DNA of 64,000 nucleotides from the NCBI RefSeq assembly GCF_000010805.1, contig NC_012522.1, positions 2,170,001-2,234,000 of the forward strand, given 5' to 3'. The stretch's first letter is position 1. Each line of letters begins with the position of its first letter. Both the position numbers and the translations under genes were made by a program. Below the pieces are notes generated by a model. That model saw nothing but the letters and a program-made list of their open reading frames with translations, was not told where the DNA came from and did not search any database. This DNA comes from Rhodococcus opacus B4 (GTDB lineage: Bacteria > Actinomycetota > Actinomycetes > Mycobacteriales > Mycobacteriaceae). Below, one piece after another: positions 1 to 8,610 of this stretch.

Positions 1-3000
1 CCGCCCTCGTGTCCGCGATCACCGCGGAACTGGATGTGCCGCTGCGGGTTGCGACGGTGTTCGAGAACCCCACCGTGGCCGCGGTGGCCGCACTCGTCGA
101 GGATGCCGGCGAGCGGGTGTCCGCGAGCAGGCCGTCCCCGAGGGGCCTCCCCGAGGGCACGCCGGTGCCGTTGTCCCCCGCGCAGGAGCGCCTGTGGTTC
201 CTCGACAGCGCGGCCGGCGGCGGGACATACCTGCTGGCGCTGGCCGTCGATTTCGGAGACGGCCTCGAACCGGGCGCCCTGTCCGAGGCCCTGGGCGACG
301 TCGTGACCCGGCACCAGTCGCTGCGGACGGTGTTCCCCCTCGTCGACGCGGTGCCTCACCAGGTGGTGCTTCCCGCCGGGGATGCGAAGGTCCGGCTCGA
401 GCGTGTCGACAACGTCGGCAACATCGAGGGGCACATCGCGGCGATGACGACGGTGGGACTCGGACTCACCGAGCAGCCGCCGCTGCGGGCCGTGCTGTAC
501 GAACCCCAGCACACCCTGGTCCTGTTGATGCACCACATCATCGGCGACGAATGGTCGCAGTCGAAGCTGCTCGACGATCTCGCCTTCGCGTACAACGCCC
601 GCCGTGCGGGCCGGGCCCCGTCCTTCACGCCGCTGCCGCTGCAGTATCCCGATGTCGCGGTGTGGCAGCGCGACCGGATCGGGGCGGGCACCGGCGAGGA
701 CACCGCCCTCCTGCGCGGCCAACTCGACTACTGGCGGAAGCAACTCGCCGGCCTGCCGCTCGAACTGGGCTGGCGCACCGACCGGCCGCGACCGGCCCTG
801 CCCACCAATCGCGGCGCGACCGTGCGCCGCAGCCTCTCGCCCGAATTGCACGCTGCCGTCGACCGGTTGGCCGCCGAGCGCCGCGCCAGCTTCTTCATGA
901 TCGTCCATGCCGCGGTGGCCGTGCTGCTCGAAAGGCTCGGTGCCGGAGAGGACATCGCCCTCGGTGTGCCCGTCGCCGGGCGCAGTGACCCCGACCTCGA
1001 CGCCATGGTGGGCTGCTTCATCAACACGGTGGTCCTGCGGACCGACGTCTCGGGCGACCCGACGTTCGACGAGCTGCTGGACCGGGTCCGGGCCGTCGAC
1101 CTCGACGCCGTCGACCACGCCGACGTGCCGTTCAACCGCATCGTGGAGTTGGTCAATCCCCCACGGTCGTCGGCCCGCCACCCCCTGTTCCAGGTGATGC
1201 TCTCGCACTGGAAGCAGGACGGCACGGCGGAACAATTCGACGGAACGACCGCGTCCGTGCGGATGCTCGATGCGACGTCCGCGAAATTCGATCTGGCGCT
1301 GCGCTTCCAGGAACGTCCGGACAGCGGCGGCGTCGACGTCACGGTGGAGTATTCGACCGAACTCTTCGACGCCGCAACGGTCGAATCTCTCGCCGACCGC
1401 CTCGCCGTGGTGATCGAGCGGCTCGTCGCGAACCACGGGCAGCGGATCGGCAGGCTCGACATCCTGACCCCGCAGGAGCGGGACCGGGTGCTCGGCGAGT
1501 GGTCACACGCGGAACACTCCATCCCCGCGCGCACGTTCGACGAGTACTTCTCGGAGCAGGTGGCCCGCACACCCGACGCCGAGGCCCTCGCCGTCGGATC
1601 GAGCGTGCGGCCCGCCGTCTCGCTCACCTACCAGGAACTGGACGAACGCGCGAACCGGATCGCCCACCTCCTGATCTCGCGGGGCGCCGGCCCCGGCGAC
1701 GTGGTCGCGCTCGCCCTCGACCGCTCCGCCGAGCTGATCATCAGTGTTCTCGCCGTGCTGAAGAGCGGTGCCGCGTATCTTCCCGTCGACCCCACGTACC
1801 CGGCCGACCGGATCGCGCACATGCTCGCCGACGGCACCCCGGTCGCGATCCTCACCTCGTCCGTCGGGGTGCCCGACCGCACCCCGCTGGGCACCGAGGT
1901 GCCCATCCTCGACCTGGACGATCCGGACCTGCAGGCCCTGCTCGACACCCAGCCGGTCACGGCTCCCACGGACGCCGACCGCAGCAGGCCACTGCAACTC
2001 GACGACGCCGCGTATCTCATCTACACATCCGGTTCGACGGGCGTGCCCAAGGGCGTCGTCGTCCCCCACCTCGGCATCGCAGACCTGCTGTCGCTGCAGT
2101 CCGACGTGATCGGCATGGACCACAGCACGCGGGCGCTGCACTTCTCGTCCATCAGCTTCGACCTCGCGTTCTGGCAGATCATGTGGGGAGTGCTGTCGGG
2201 CGGAACGCTCGTGGTCGCAACGGACGCCGACCGCATCCCCGGCGAGCCTCTCGCCCGGGTCATCAACGAACACGACGTGAACTTCGTCGGTGTGCCACCG
2301 TCTTTCGCCGCCGCCTTCCCGCCGGAGCATCCCATCCCGGACGGCGTCGACCTGATGCTCGGCGCCGAGAAGCTCACACCGCAGCTGATCGAGAGGTACG
2401 CACCCGGCCGCAGGCTGTTCAACGCGTACGGACCCACCGAGTGCACGGTCAACGCCACCCTTGCCCTCGTCGAACCGGGACACGAAGGCCCGGTCCCCAT
2501 CGGCGTCGTCGACCCGGGCAAGCACGCGTACGTCCTCGACCACGCGCTGCGACCGGTGCCCCCGGGAGTGTCCGGCGAGCTGTACCTCGCGGGCGACAGC
2601 GTCACCCGGGGATACCGGAATCAGAGCCCCAAGACCGCCGAACGGTTCATCGCCGACCCGTTCGCCGACCCGGGCAGTCGCATGTACCGGACGTCGGATG
2701 TGGTGTGGTGGGGCCGCGACGGCCAGATCTACTTCACCGGCCGCGCCGATTCGCAAGTCAAGGTGCGCGGGTTCCGCATCGAACTCAACGAGATCGAGGC
2801 CGTGCTGTCCGGAGATCCGGACGTCGAGCACATCGTCGTCGTGGTCCGCGAGGACCGACCGGGCGATCAGCGGCTCGTCGCGTACGCCACGTCGGTGCCG
2901 GGCGGCCGGATCGACCCCGACCAACTGCACCGCCGCGCCGCCAGCCGGTTGCCGGACTATATGATTCCGGCCGCGTTCATCGCCGTCGACGAGTTCCCCA

Positions 3001-4127
3001 CCCTCCCGAACGGCAAGCTGGACCAGTCGTCGCTCCCCGTTCCGCACCTGTCGCTGCAGGTGTCCGAGCGGGGGCCGCGCACGGCCCGCGAAGAGGTGCT
3101 GTGCCAGCTGTTCGCGGAGGCCCTCGGCATCGAGCGGGTCGGCATCGACGACAGCTTCTTCGACCTCGGTGGCCACTCGCTGATGGCGGCCGGGCTGATG
3201 AGCGCGATCTCCTCCCGCCTGTCCGTCACCGCGACGGTGGCGTCGCTGTTCGCCGCCCCCACGGTGGCCCAACTCGCCGACCGCCTCGACGACGATTCCG
3301 ACGCCGACGCGCTGGCCGTCCTGCTGCCGTTCCGCACCGAGGGGTCGAAGCCGCCGGTGTTCTGCTTCCACCCTGCCGGCGGAATCAGCTGGGGTTACTC
3401 GGGTCTGCTGCGGCACATCGACCCCGACTACCCGCTGTACGGCGTACAGGCGTCGAACCTGTCGACGTCCAAGCGGCCGCCGGAAACGCTCGAGGACATG
3501 GCCGCCGAGTACATCGAGCACATGCGGACCGTGCAGCCGACGGGCCCGTACCACCTCCTCGGATGGTCGCTCGGCGGCGTCGTCGCGCACGCCATCGCCG
3601 GCGCGCTGCAGAACCAGGGCGAGGAACTCGGCATGCTCGTCATGCTCGACTCCTTCCCGTCGGACGCGTGGGCGTCGATGCCGACGGAACAGGACGCGCT
3701 CGCCGCGCTGCTGTACATGGTCGGCTACGACCCGGAACCGCTCATTGCGGACGGCCTGACCCGGCAGCAGGTGATCGACATCCTGCGCGGCGAGGGCAGT
3801 GCCCTCGCCGGGATCAACGAGCACACACCGGCCGCGATGATCGACAACTTCGCGAACGCCGTGCGCCTCGAATCCGAACCCTCACAGATCGTGGTGGACT
3901 CCGACATGCTCTTCTTCACTGCGGCCAGGAATCCTGCGACCGCGGCGACGTACGACTTGTGGCGGCCCTACCTGACCGGCACCATCGTCAACCACGACCT
4001 CGACTGCGAGCACAAGGACATGACCCAGCCACGTTGGATCGGCGAAGTCGGCTCCGTCATGAACGAGGCGCTCGCCTCGTTCGGCTCTCGCACCAACCCC
4101 ACCAACACAGAACAGGGAGATCGATGA
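1..4127 (+). CDS. Terminal NRPS module (C-A-PCP-TE), 5' end cut by window
   Basis: Siderophore-type non-ribosomal peptide synthetase; the frame is open from the first base, so the protein begins upstream. Counting from the GTG at 9, residues 1-35 look like the tail of a preceding carrier domain. A condensation domain follows (about 53-490) with HHIIGDE at 175-181, where the usual last Gly is Glu. The adenylation domain (about 505-1000) has YTSGSTGVPKG near 671, then NAYGPTE, YRTSD and NGKLD motifs. The carrier motif DLGGHSL lies near 1055 and a thioesterase with GWSLGG near 1187 releases the product. A by-eye specificity code of D-L-W-G-M-G-A-V-N gives no confident substrate. The stop overlaps the next start (ATGA), so it is co-translated with a siderophore-binding lipoprotein. 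Peptide product not identifiable from one module. Confidence 0.93.
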   Translation, partial: ALVSAITAELDVPLRVATVFENPTVAAVAALVEDAGERVSASRPSPRGLPEGTPVPLSPAQERLWFLDSAAGGGTYLLALAVDFGDGLEPGALSEALGDVVTRHQSLRTVFPLVDAVPHQVVLPAGDAKVRLERVDNVGNIEGHIAAMTTVGLGLTEQPPLRAVLYEPQHTLVLLMHHIIGDEWSQSKLLDDLAFAYNARRAGRAPSFTPLPLQYPDVAVWQRDRIGAGTGEDTALLRGQLDYWRKQLAGLPLELGWRTDRPRPALPTNRGATVRRSLSPELHAAVDRLAAERRASFFMIVHAAVAVLLERLGAGEDIALGVPVAGRSDPDLDAMVGCFINTVVLRTDVSGDPTFDELLDRVRAVDLDAVDHADVPFNRIVELVNPPRSSARHPLFQVMLSHWKQDGTAEQFDGTTASVRMLDATSAKFDLALRFQERPDSGGVDVTVEYSTELFDAATVESLADRLAVVIERLVANHGQRIGRLDILTPQERDRVLGEWSHAEHSIPARTFDEYFSEQVARTPDAEALAVGSSVRPAVSLTYQELDERANRIAHLLISRGAGPGDVVALALDRSAELIISVLAVLKSGAAYLPVDPTYPADRIAHMLADGTPVAILTSSVGVPDRTPLGTEVPILDLDDPDLQALLDTQPVTAPTDADRSRPLQLDDAAYLIYTSGSTGVPKGVVVPHLGIADLLSLQSDVIGMDHSTRALHFSSISFDLAFWQIMWGVLSGGTLVVATDADRIPGEPLARVINEHDVNFVGVPPSFAAAFPPEHPIPDGVDLMLGAEKLTPQLIERYAPGRRLFNAYGPTECTVNATLALVEPGHEGPVPIGVVDPGKHAYVLDHALRPVPPGVSGELYLAGDSVTRGYRNQSPKTAERFIADPFADPGSRMYRTSDVVWWGRDGQIYFTGRADSQVKVRGFRIELNEIEAVLSGDPDVEHIVVVVREDRPGDQRLVAYATSVPGGRIDPDQLHRRAASRLPDYMIPAAFIAVDEFPTLPNGKLDQSSLPVPHLSLQVSERGPRTAREEVLCQLFAEALGIERVGIDDSFFDLGGHSLMAAGLMSAISSRLSVTATVASLFAAPTVAQLADRLDDDSDADALAVLLPFRTEGSKPPVFCFHPAGGISWGYSGLLRHIDPDYPLYGVQASNLSTSKRPPETLEDMAAEYIEHMRTVQPTGPYHLLGWSLGGVVAHAIAGALQNQGEELGMLVMLDSFPSDAWASMPTEQDALAALLYMVGYDPEPLIADGLTRQQVIDILRGEGSALAGINEHTPAAMIDNFANAVRLESEPSQIVVDSDMLFFTAARNPATAATYDLWRPYLTGTIVNHDLDCEHKDMTQPRWIGEVGSVMNEALASFGSRTNPTNTEQGDR

Positions 4128-5188
4128 AAACGTCCGGAAGATACTGGCGTAAAGCCGGAATCGTGATGATGGCGGCAACCGCGCTGTTCGCGGGTGCCTG
4201 CAGTGAGTCGACGTCCGACTCCACCGACGCGGCGGGATCCGCCACCGGACAGGCCGACGCGTCGGCCTTCCCCGTGTCGATTCCGTCGGCTCTCGGCACC
4301 GCCGAGATCCCGGAGGCACCGGAACGCGTCGTCACGATCGGCTGGGGCAGCGAGGACGCGGCACTGTCGCTCGGCGTCGTGCCCGTGGCCGTGCAGAACA
4401 TGAAGTCGGACACCGGAACCGACGACGGCCTGCTGCCGTGGTCGCGCGCGAAGCTCGAGGAGCTCGACCCGAACGCGGAACCCACGTTGCTGACGGCGTC
4501 GAGCAAGGAGATGCCGTACGAGCAGATCGCTGCCCTCGACCCCGACGTGATCCTCGCCGTGCACTCCGGTGTGAACCAGGAGCAGTTCGACAAGCTGTCG
4601 GCGATCGCTCCGACCGTGGCGTACCCGGAGCGTCGCTGGGCGACGAGCTGGGAAGACCAGATCACCACGGTCGGCAAGGCCCTCGGCCGGTCGGCGCAGG
4701 CCGAGGCGCTGGTGACGCAGACGCAGGACACCCTGGCGCAGGCGAAGTCGCAGCACCCCGAATTCGCCGGCAAGACGGTGGCCTTCGGCAGCGGCACCGA
4801 GCCGGGGTCGTACAACTTCTACTTCGACACCGATCCTCGCCTGAAGATGCTGGCAAGCCTGGGATTCACGGTCGACCCGCTCGCTCAGAAGTTGCGGGAG
4901 AGCAGTGACCAGACCAAGTTCGCCGCTCCGGTCAGCATGGAACTGCTGCCCACGTACAACCCGGATGTGCTGCTCGCCTGGTACCTCTCGCCCGAACTGC
5001 AGAACGAGGTCCAGTCGAACCCGCTGTTCGCCGGGGTGAAGGCCGTGCGCGACAACGCCTACGTGGGTCTGACCGATCCGCCGCTGGTGTTCGCGTCGAG
5101 CTCGCCGAACGTGCTCAGCGTGCCGTGGCTGCTCGACAAGCTGCTCCCGCAGCTGTCGCAGGCCGCGAACAACGCTCAGGCCAGCTAG
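4124..5188 (+). CDS. Iron-siderophore ABC transporter substrate-binding lipoprotein
   Basis: 354-residue FecB/FhuD-like periplasmic-binding protein (class III, TroA-like fold) expected to capture a ferric siderophore at the cell surface and pass it to an ABC permease not in this window. A basic N-terminus, a hydrophobic stretch and a lipobox ending GAC (Cys about residue 26) mark a lipoprotein. Features of the family are visible: PERVVTIGWGSEDAALSLG near the start of the mature domain, then a second lobe ending in LLPQLSQ. The start ATG overlaps the NRPS stop in ATGA and is preceded by GGGAG, indicating translational coupling, so synthesis and uptake of the same siderophore are likely linked. 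Substrate is inferred from context only. Confidence 0.92.
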   Translation: MKTSGRYWRKAGIVMMAATALFAGACSESTSDSTDAAGSATGQADASAFPVSIPSALGTAEIPEAPERVVTIGWGSEDAALSLGVVPVAVQNMKSDTGTDDGLLPWSRAKLEELDPNAEPTLLTASSKEMPYEQIAALDPDVILAVHSGVNQEQFDKLSAIAPTVAYPERRWATSWEDQITTVGKALGRSAQAEALVTQTQDTLAQAKSQHPEFAGKTVAFGSGTEPGSYNFYFDTDPRLKMLASLGFTVDPLAQKLRESSDQTKFAAPVSMELLPTYNPDVLLAWYLSPELQNEVQSNPLFAGVKAVRDNAYVGLTDPPLVFASSSPNVLSVPWLLDKLLPQLSQAANNAQAS

Positions 5189-5204
5189 TTCCCACCTGAC
5201 AGCG

Positions 5205-6476
5205 TCACTGTGCCGCTGCCGAGAGGTCGTCCTCCTCGGCAGCGGCACTGCTGTAGGTGCGCAAGCCCTTCAGGGCCACCGCGAGAACCGCCAGCACCAC
5301 GATGCCGCCCGCCCCGTAGAGGAGGAACGCCTCCCGCGGTCCCACCGCCGCGCCGACGGCGCCCGCGACGAGCGCTCCGGCGGCCGAGCCGGTGGAGATC
5401 TGGGCGCCCCACACACCGGCGACGCGTCCGCGGTATTCCTCGGGAGTCTCGGTCTGGATGACCGCGTACCGGAGGATGTCGCCGAGCACACGTCCGAACC
5501 CGTGTGCGGCGAGCCCGAGGAACGTGACCGCGATCATCGGGACCGCGCCGACGCCGATCAGCCCGGCCGACGCGATCATGGCCGCGAGGAACACGATCAG
5601 GCCGCCGCGACGCGCGGTTCCCGTCCAGCCGCTCGTGAGCGACCCGGTGAGGGCGCCGACTGCGGGGGCACTGTAGAGCAGTCCGGTGGCGGCCGGCCCG
5701 GCGTGGAGCACCTCACTCGCGTAGGCGGGCAACAGCACGTTCCAGCCGGTCAGCATCATCGCGCAGAAGCCGACCAGCAGCGTCCCGCCGACCACGGAGT
5801 CTTTGGCGGCGTACGTGAAACCACTGGCGATCGACCGCAGCGGGCTCTCGGTGTTCTTGACCGGCGGCGGCAGCGACGGCAGCCTGGCGATGCAGTACGC
5901 GGTGATGCCCGAGGACACCGCGGCAAGAACGTAGTTGGTGCCCACCGACGTCGCCGCGATGATCACACCGCCGATGGCAGGTGACGCGACCGTCCCGAGA
6001 TCGGCCATCACGGTCATCAGGGCACCGGCGGCGGCCATCTTGTCCTTGGGCAGCAGCGACGGGATCACGGCCATCAGTGCGGTCGCGGAGATGCCGCCTG
6101 CGAGGCCCTCGATCACGCCGCACAGGTAGATGATCCACAACTGGGGTGTGGGGAGGAACGCGTTGACCGCGAGGATCGCGAACGCCACGCCCGCGGCGGC
6201 ACGGGCGAGCGAGATGACCGGCCTGCGGTCGTACCGGTCGGCGATCACGCCGCCGAACAGGGTGCCGATGAACACCGAGGAGCCCACGACGATGCTCGCC
6301 GCGCCCACTGCCAGTGTGGAATTCGTCATGTCGTACACCTGCAGTGGCACCGCCACCAGGAGCAGACCCAGACCGAAGATGGAGATCGTGCGGGCAATGA
6401 AGATGTATCGGAACTCGCGACTCGTCCGGAGTGGCGTCAAGTCGATTGCGTATCGCGATAATCCAGCCATTGTCAT
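5205..6476 (-). CDS. MFS exporter, EntS-like (siderophore export)
   Basis: About 423 residues with roughly twelve hydrophobic segments, of the MFS_3/enterobactin-exporter (EntS) group. The N-terminus carries the group's typical LTPLRTSREFR then a first helix beginning FIARTISIFGLG. The cytoplasmic loop after helix 2-3 has GGVIADRYDRRPV, the MFS signature A region. The start chosen is ATG 6476 (MTMAGLSR); the frame stays open upstream to 6530 but that part reads like non-coding promoter DNA. It is divergent from the aryl-carrier-protein gene, with an IdeR-like box between, and convergent with the binding lipoprotein. Likely role: export of the apo-siderophore made by the neighbouring NRPS. The exact start is uncertain because no good Shine-Dalgarno is visible. 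Confidence 0.88.
   Translation of the reverse strand: MTMAGLSRYAIDLTPLRTSREFRYIFIARTISIFGLGLLLVAVPLQVYDMTNSTLAVGAASIVVGSSVFIGTLFGGVIADRYDRRPVISLARAAAGVAFAILAVNAFLPTPQLWIIYLCGVIEGLAGGISATALMAVIPSLLPKDKMAAAGALMTVMADLGTVASPAIGGVIIAATSVGTNYVLAAVSSGITAYCIARLPSLPPPVKNTESPLRSIASGFTYAAKDSVVGGTLLVGFCAMMLTGWNVLLPAYASEVLHAGPAATGLLYSAPAVGALTGSLTSGWTGTARRGGLIVFLAAMIASAGLIGVGAVPMIAVTFLGLAAHGFGRVLGDILRYAVIQTETPEEYRGRVAGVWGAQISTGSAAGALVAGAVGAAVGPREAFLLYGAGGIVVLAVLAVALKGLRTYSSAAAEEDDLSAAAQ
5210..5248. terminator. Strong hairpin between convergent genes
   Basis: A perfect 14-bp stem (5210-5223 with 5235-5248) and an 11-nt loop sit just after the lipoprotein stop and inside the last codons of the opposing exporter gene. 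There is no U tract, which is common for actinobacterial terminators. It could stop transcription from both sides. Seen directly; function inferred. Confidence 0.6.
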
Positions 6477-6536
6477 CCATTCACATTCGGTTGCAACAGC
6501 TCTCCGTTTCGCCGTTCGCGCGGAGAGCAACTATGC

Positions 6537-6555
6537 TTAGGCTTCACTAACCCAG
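6537..6555. promoter_or_regulatory. IdeR/DtxR-type iron box
   Basis: TTAGGCTTCACTAACC matches the actinobacterial IdeR consensus (TTAGG...CTAACC) in both half sites, about 13 of 19 positions. It lies in the divergent region between the exporter (start 6476) and the aryl carrier protein (start 6623), so iron-replete IdeR could repress both directions. Match is visible; binding is inferred. Confidence 0.7.
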
Positions 6556-6622
6556 CAACCTACCCCATACGGCCGAACCGGCTCAACGCGCCGTGGTCCG
6601 GCCGACGCACCGGAGGATGACA

Positions 6623-6865
6623 GTGAGTTCCGCTCCCAGCACCGTTCCGACCCGCGACCGAATCCGCGCCGACGTCGCCGACGTCCTCGACGTCCCGGTC
6701 GCCGACATCGACGACACCGCGAACCTCCTCGACGAGGGAATGGACTCCGTGCGGGTCATGGCGCTGGTCGAACGGTGGCGGGCCGACGGTGTGCAGGTGG
6801 ATCTCGTCGACCTCGTCGGCGAGCCGACACTCGACGCCTGGTTCGAGGTCACCGCGGCGCGATGA
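6623..6865 (+). CDS. Free-standing aryl carrier protein for catecholate siderophore synthesis
   Basis: About 80 residues forming one carrier domain. The phosphopantetheine attachment site is LLDEGMDSVRVMAL, Ser in DSV, and the C-terminal half (ALVERWRADG, then PTLDAWF) closely follows the aryl carrier domain at the C-terminus of EntB. In EntB and DhbB this domain is fused to isochorismatase; here it is alone. It would hold 2,3-dihydroxybenzoate (or salicylate) for the NRPS. GTG 6623 is preferred because GGAGG at 6612-6616 sits six bases upstream, whereas ATG 6617 abuts it. Expression is probably controlled by the upstream IdeR-like box. No aryl-AMP ligase gene is in view. Confidence 0.85.
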   Translation: MSSAPSTVPTRDRIRADVADVLDVPVADIDDTANLLDEGMDSVRVMALVERWRADGVQVDLVDLVGEPTLDAWFEVTAAR

Positions 6866-6940
6866 GCGGTCCCACCGCCTACGCTTGATCCGGCTGGTCG
6901 ATCCCCGGGTCGGCCCGGACACGGGAGGACGCGAGGGGCC

Positions 6941-8284
6941 ATGGCACACGAAACCAGCGATACCGGCAAGATGAGCGTGCTGCGGACACCACGGTTCTGG
7001 ATAGCTCCCGTGGTCCTCGTGTCCGTCGTCATGTCCCTGCTCGCCGCGCTGTACATGGGCGGCATGCTCAATCCCCCCGAGCACCTCAACCACTTCCCCA
7101 TCGCCCTCGTCGATCAGGACGAGGGCGACACCCTGCCCAACTCCGATCCACCGCAGCAGCAGAACTTCGGCAACCAGATCGCCGCGGGTCTCGTCGAGGG
7201 CGTCGATCCGGACAAGATCGAACTGCGGCAGATCGGGATCGCGCAGGCCCAGTCCGCACTGGACAACGGGGAGATCTACGGCGCCATCGTCATACCGAGC
7301 GACTTCACGAAACGCACACTCATCCTCGCCCAGGCGAGTGTGATCCCCGGGGACGTCGAGCGGCCCGTCATCACCATCTACACGAACCCCCGCGCCGGCA
7401 CGATCAGCGCGAACCTCGTCCAGAACATCGGTGAGACGGCGATGGACAAGGCCAACCAGACGATGGGCGAACAACTCACCACCCAGGTGACGCAGCAACT
7501 CCAGGCGACGGCGCCCGACCTCCAGCTGTCGGGGGCCAGCCGGCTGGTGCTCGACGACCCCATCGACGTGCGGGTCGTGGCCCACAATCCGCTGCCGGAC
7601 GGCACCGGTTTCGGGCTGGCGGCGTTCTACTACGCGCTTCTGATCGTGCTGGCGGGATTCACCGGTGCGACCATCGCGAGCACCCTGATCGACGGCATGC
7701 TCGGATTCACCCCGACCGAGGTCGGGCCGTTGTACCTCCACAACGAGGCGGTCCCGATCTCCCGCTTCAACACCCTGCTGATCAAGTGGGCGGTGATGGT
7801 GGCGCTGGCGATGATCGTGTCGGGCCTGTATCTGTGGATCAGCTCCGCCCTGGGTCTGCCGATCACCGATCCGCTCGCGCTGTGGGAGTACGGCGCGTTC
7901 GCGATCGCCGCGGTCGGGATCACGGCGATGTCCGTGATGGCCGCGTTCGGCAATCTGGGCCTGCTCATCAACCTGCTGGTCTTCGTCGTGCTGGCGCTTC
8001 CCTCGTCCGGGGGCACGATCCCGCTCGAAGCGGCGCCGCGGCTGTACACCTGGCTCGGCGAGTTCGAACCGATGCACCAGATCTACATCGGGGTGCGGGC
8101 CATCATGTTCTTCGGCGCCTCGGGCGACGCAGGGCTCATCCACGCCGTATGGATGACCCTCGCAGGCCTGCTCATCGGCCTCGTCTTCGGTGCCGTCATC
8201 ACCCGGTTCTACGACCGCAAGGGCCTGCACCGCCGCCACAAGGCACAGACCGAACCCGAACCGGTGGACGCCGCCGGGGCGTGA
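6941..8284 (+). CDS. YhgE/Pip-like (DUF3533 type) membrane protein
   Basis: 447-residue membrane protein. One N-terminal helix (about residues 19-41) is followed by a large extracytoplasmic domain that begins FPIALVDQDEG, the hallmark of the YhgE/Pip and DUF3533 family related to ABC-2 permeases. Five or six further helices lie between about 225 and 430, and the tail is basic and cytoplasmic (FYDRKGLHRRHK). Members are often involved in export, phage receptor function or drug tolerance, but no substrate can be read here. It starts 75 bp after the aryl carrier protein on the same strand, so it might be read through from the iron-regulated promoter; a link to siderophore transport is only a possibility. 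Confidence 0.8.
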   Translation: MAHETSDTGKMSVLRTPRFWIAPVVLVSVVMSLLAALYMGGMLNPPEHLNHFPIALVDQDEGDTLPNSDPPQQQNFGNQIAAGLVEGVDPDKIELRQIGIAQAQSALDNGEIYGAIVIPSDFTKRTLILAQASVIPGDVERPVITIYTNPRAGTISANLVQNIGETAMDKANQTMGEQLTTQVTQQLQATAPDLQLSGASRLVLDDPIDVRVVAHNPLPDGTGFGLAAFYYALLIVLAGFTGATIASTLIDGMLGFTPTEVGPLYLHNEAVPISRFNTLLIKWAVMVALAMIVSGLYLWISSALGLPITDPLALWEYGAFAIAAVGITAMSVMAAFGNLGLLINLLVFVVLALPSSGGTIPLEAAPRLYTWLGEFEPMHQIYIGVRAIMFFGASGDAGLIHAVWMTLAGLLIGLVFGAVITRFYDRKGLHRRHKAQTEPEPVDAAGA

Positions 8285-8285
8285 G

Positions 8286-8492
8286 TCACGCGGGCGTCGA
8301 CCAGGCCGTGCCGAACTGTTCGTACCAGGGATGCGGGGCGGGCACGGCCGCCAGGATCCGTTCGACGAACCGATCGGGGTCGCCGAGTTCGGCGAGTCCG
8401 ACTCCGCGGCGCTCGTAGTCGGCGAATTTGTCGTGCAGTCCGGCGATCACCTTGTCGGTCACCGTCTGCTCGAACTCTTCGATGGTTGCCAT
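8286..8492 (-). CDS. Small conserved acidic protein of unknown function
   Basis: 68 residues, soluble, predicted mostly helical (starts MATIEEFEQTVTDKVIAGL), with no signal peptide or metal motif. A very good Shine-Dalgarno (AAGGAGG, eight bases before the ATG) supports it as a real gene despite its size, and it is convergent with the YhgE-like gene, their stops two bases apart. The sequence AVPAPHPWYEQFGTAW near the end may be an aromatic contact surface. I do not recognise a function. Confidence 0.7.
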   Translation of the reverse strand: MATIEEFEQTVTDKVIAGLHDKFADYERRGVGLAELGDPDRFVERILAAVPAPHPWYEQFGTAWSTPA

Positions 8493-8610
8493 CGGATGCC
8501 CCTCCTTCCGGCGAGAAGCGTCTGCGTTCAGTGTAGTGCCGGACCTGCGGTTTTCCCCTCCTCGGACGGCGGTTTATCGACTGTCGGTGGCGCGGAGCAG
8601 ACTGGGCCCC

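Noticed and set aside
1503-3824. 773-residue reverse-strand open frame inside the NRPS gene
   Set aside because: Composition is Arg/Gly/Val-rich shadow of a high-GC gene; no domain is recognisable and the forward frame is a complete NRPS.
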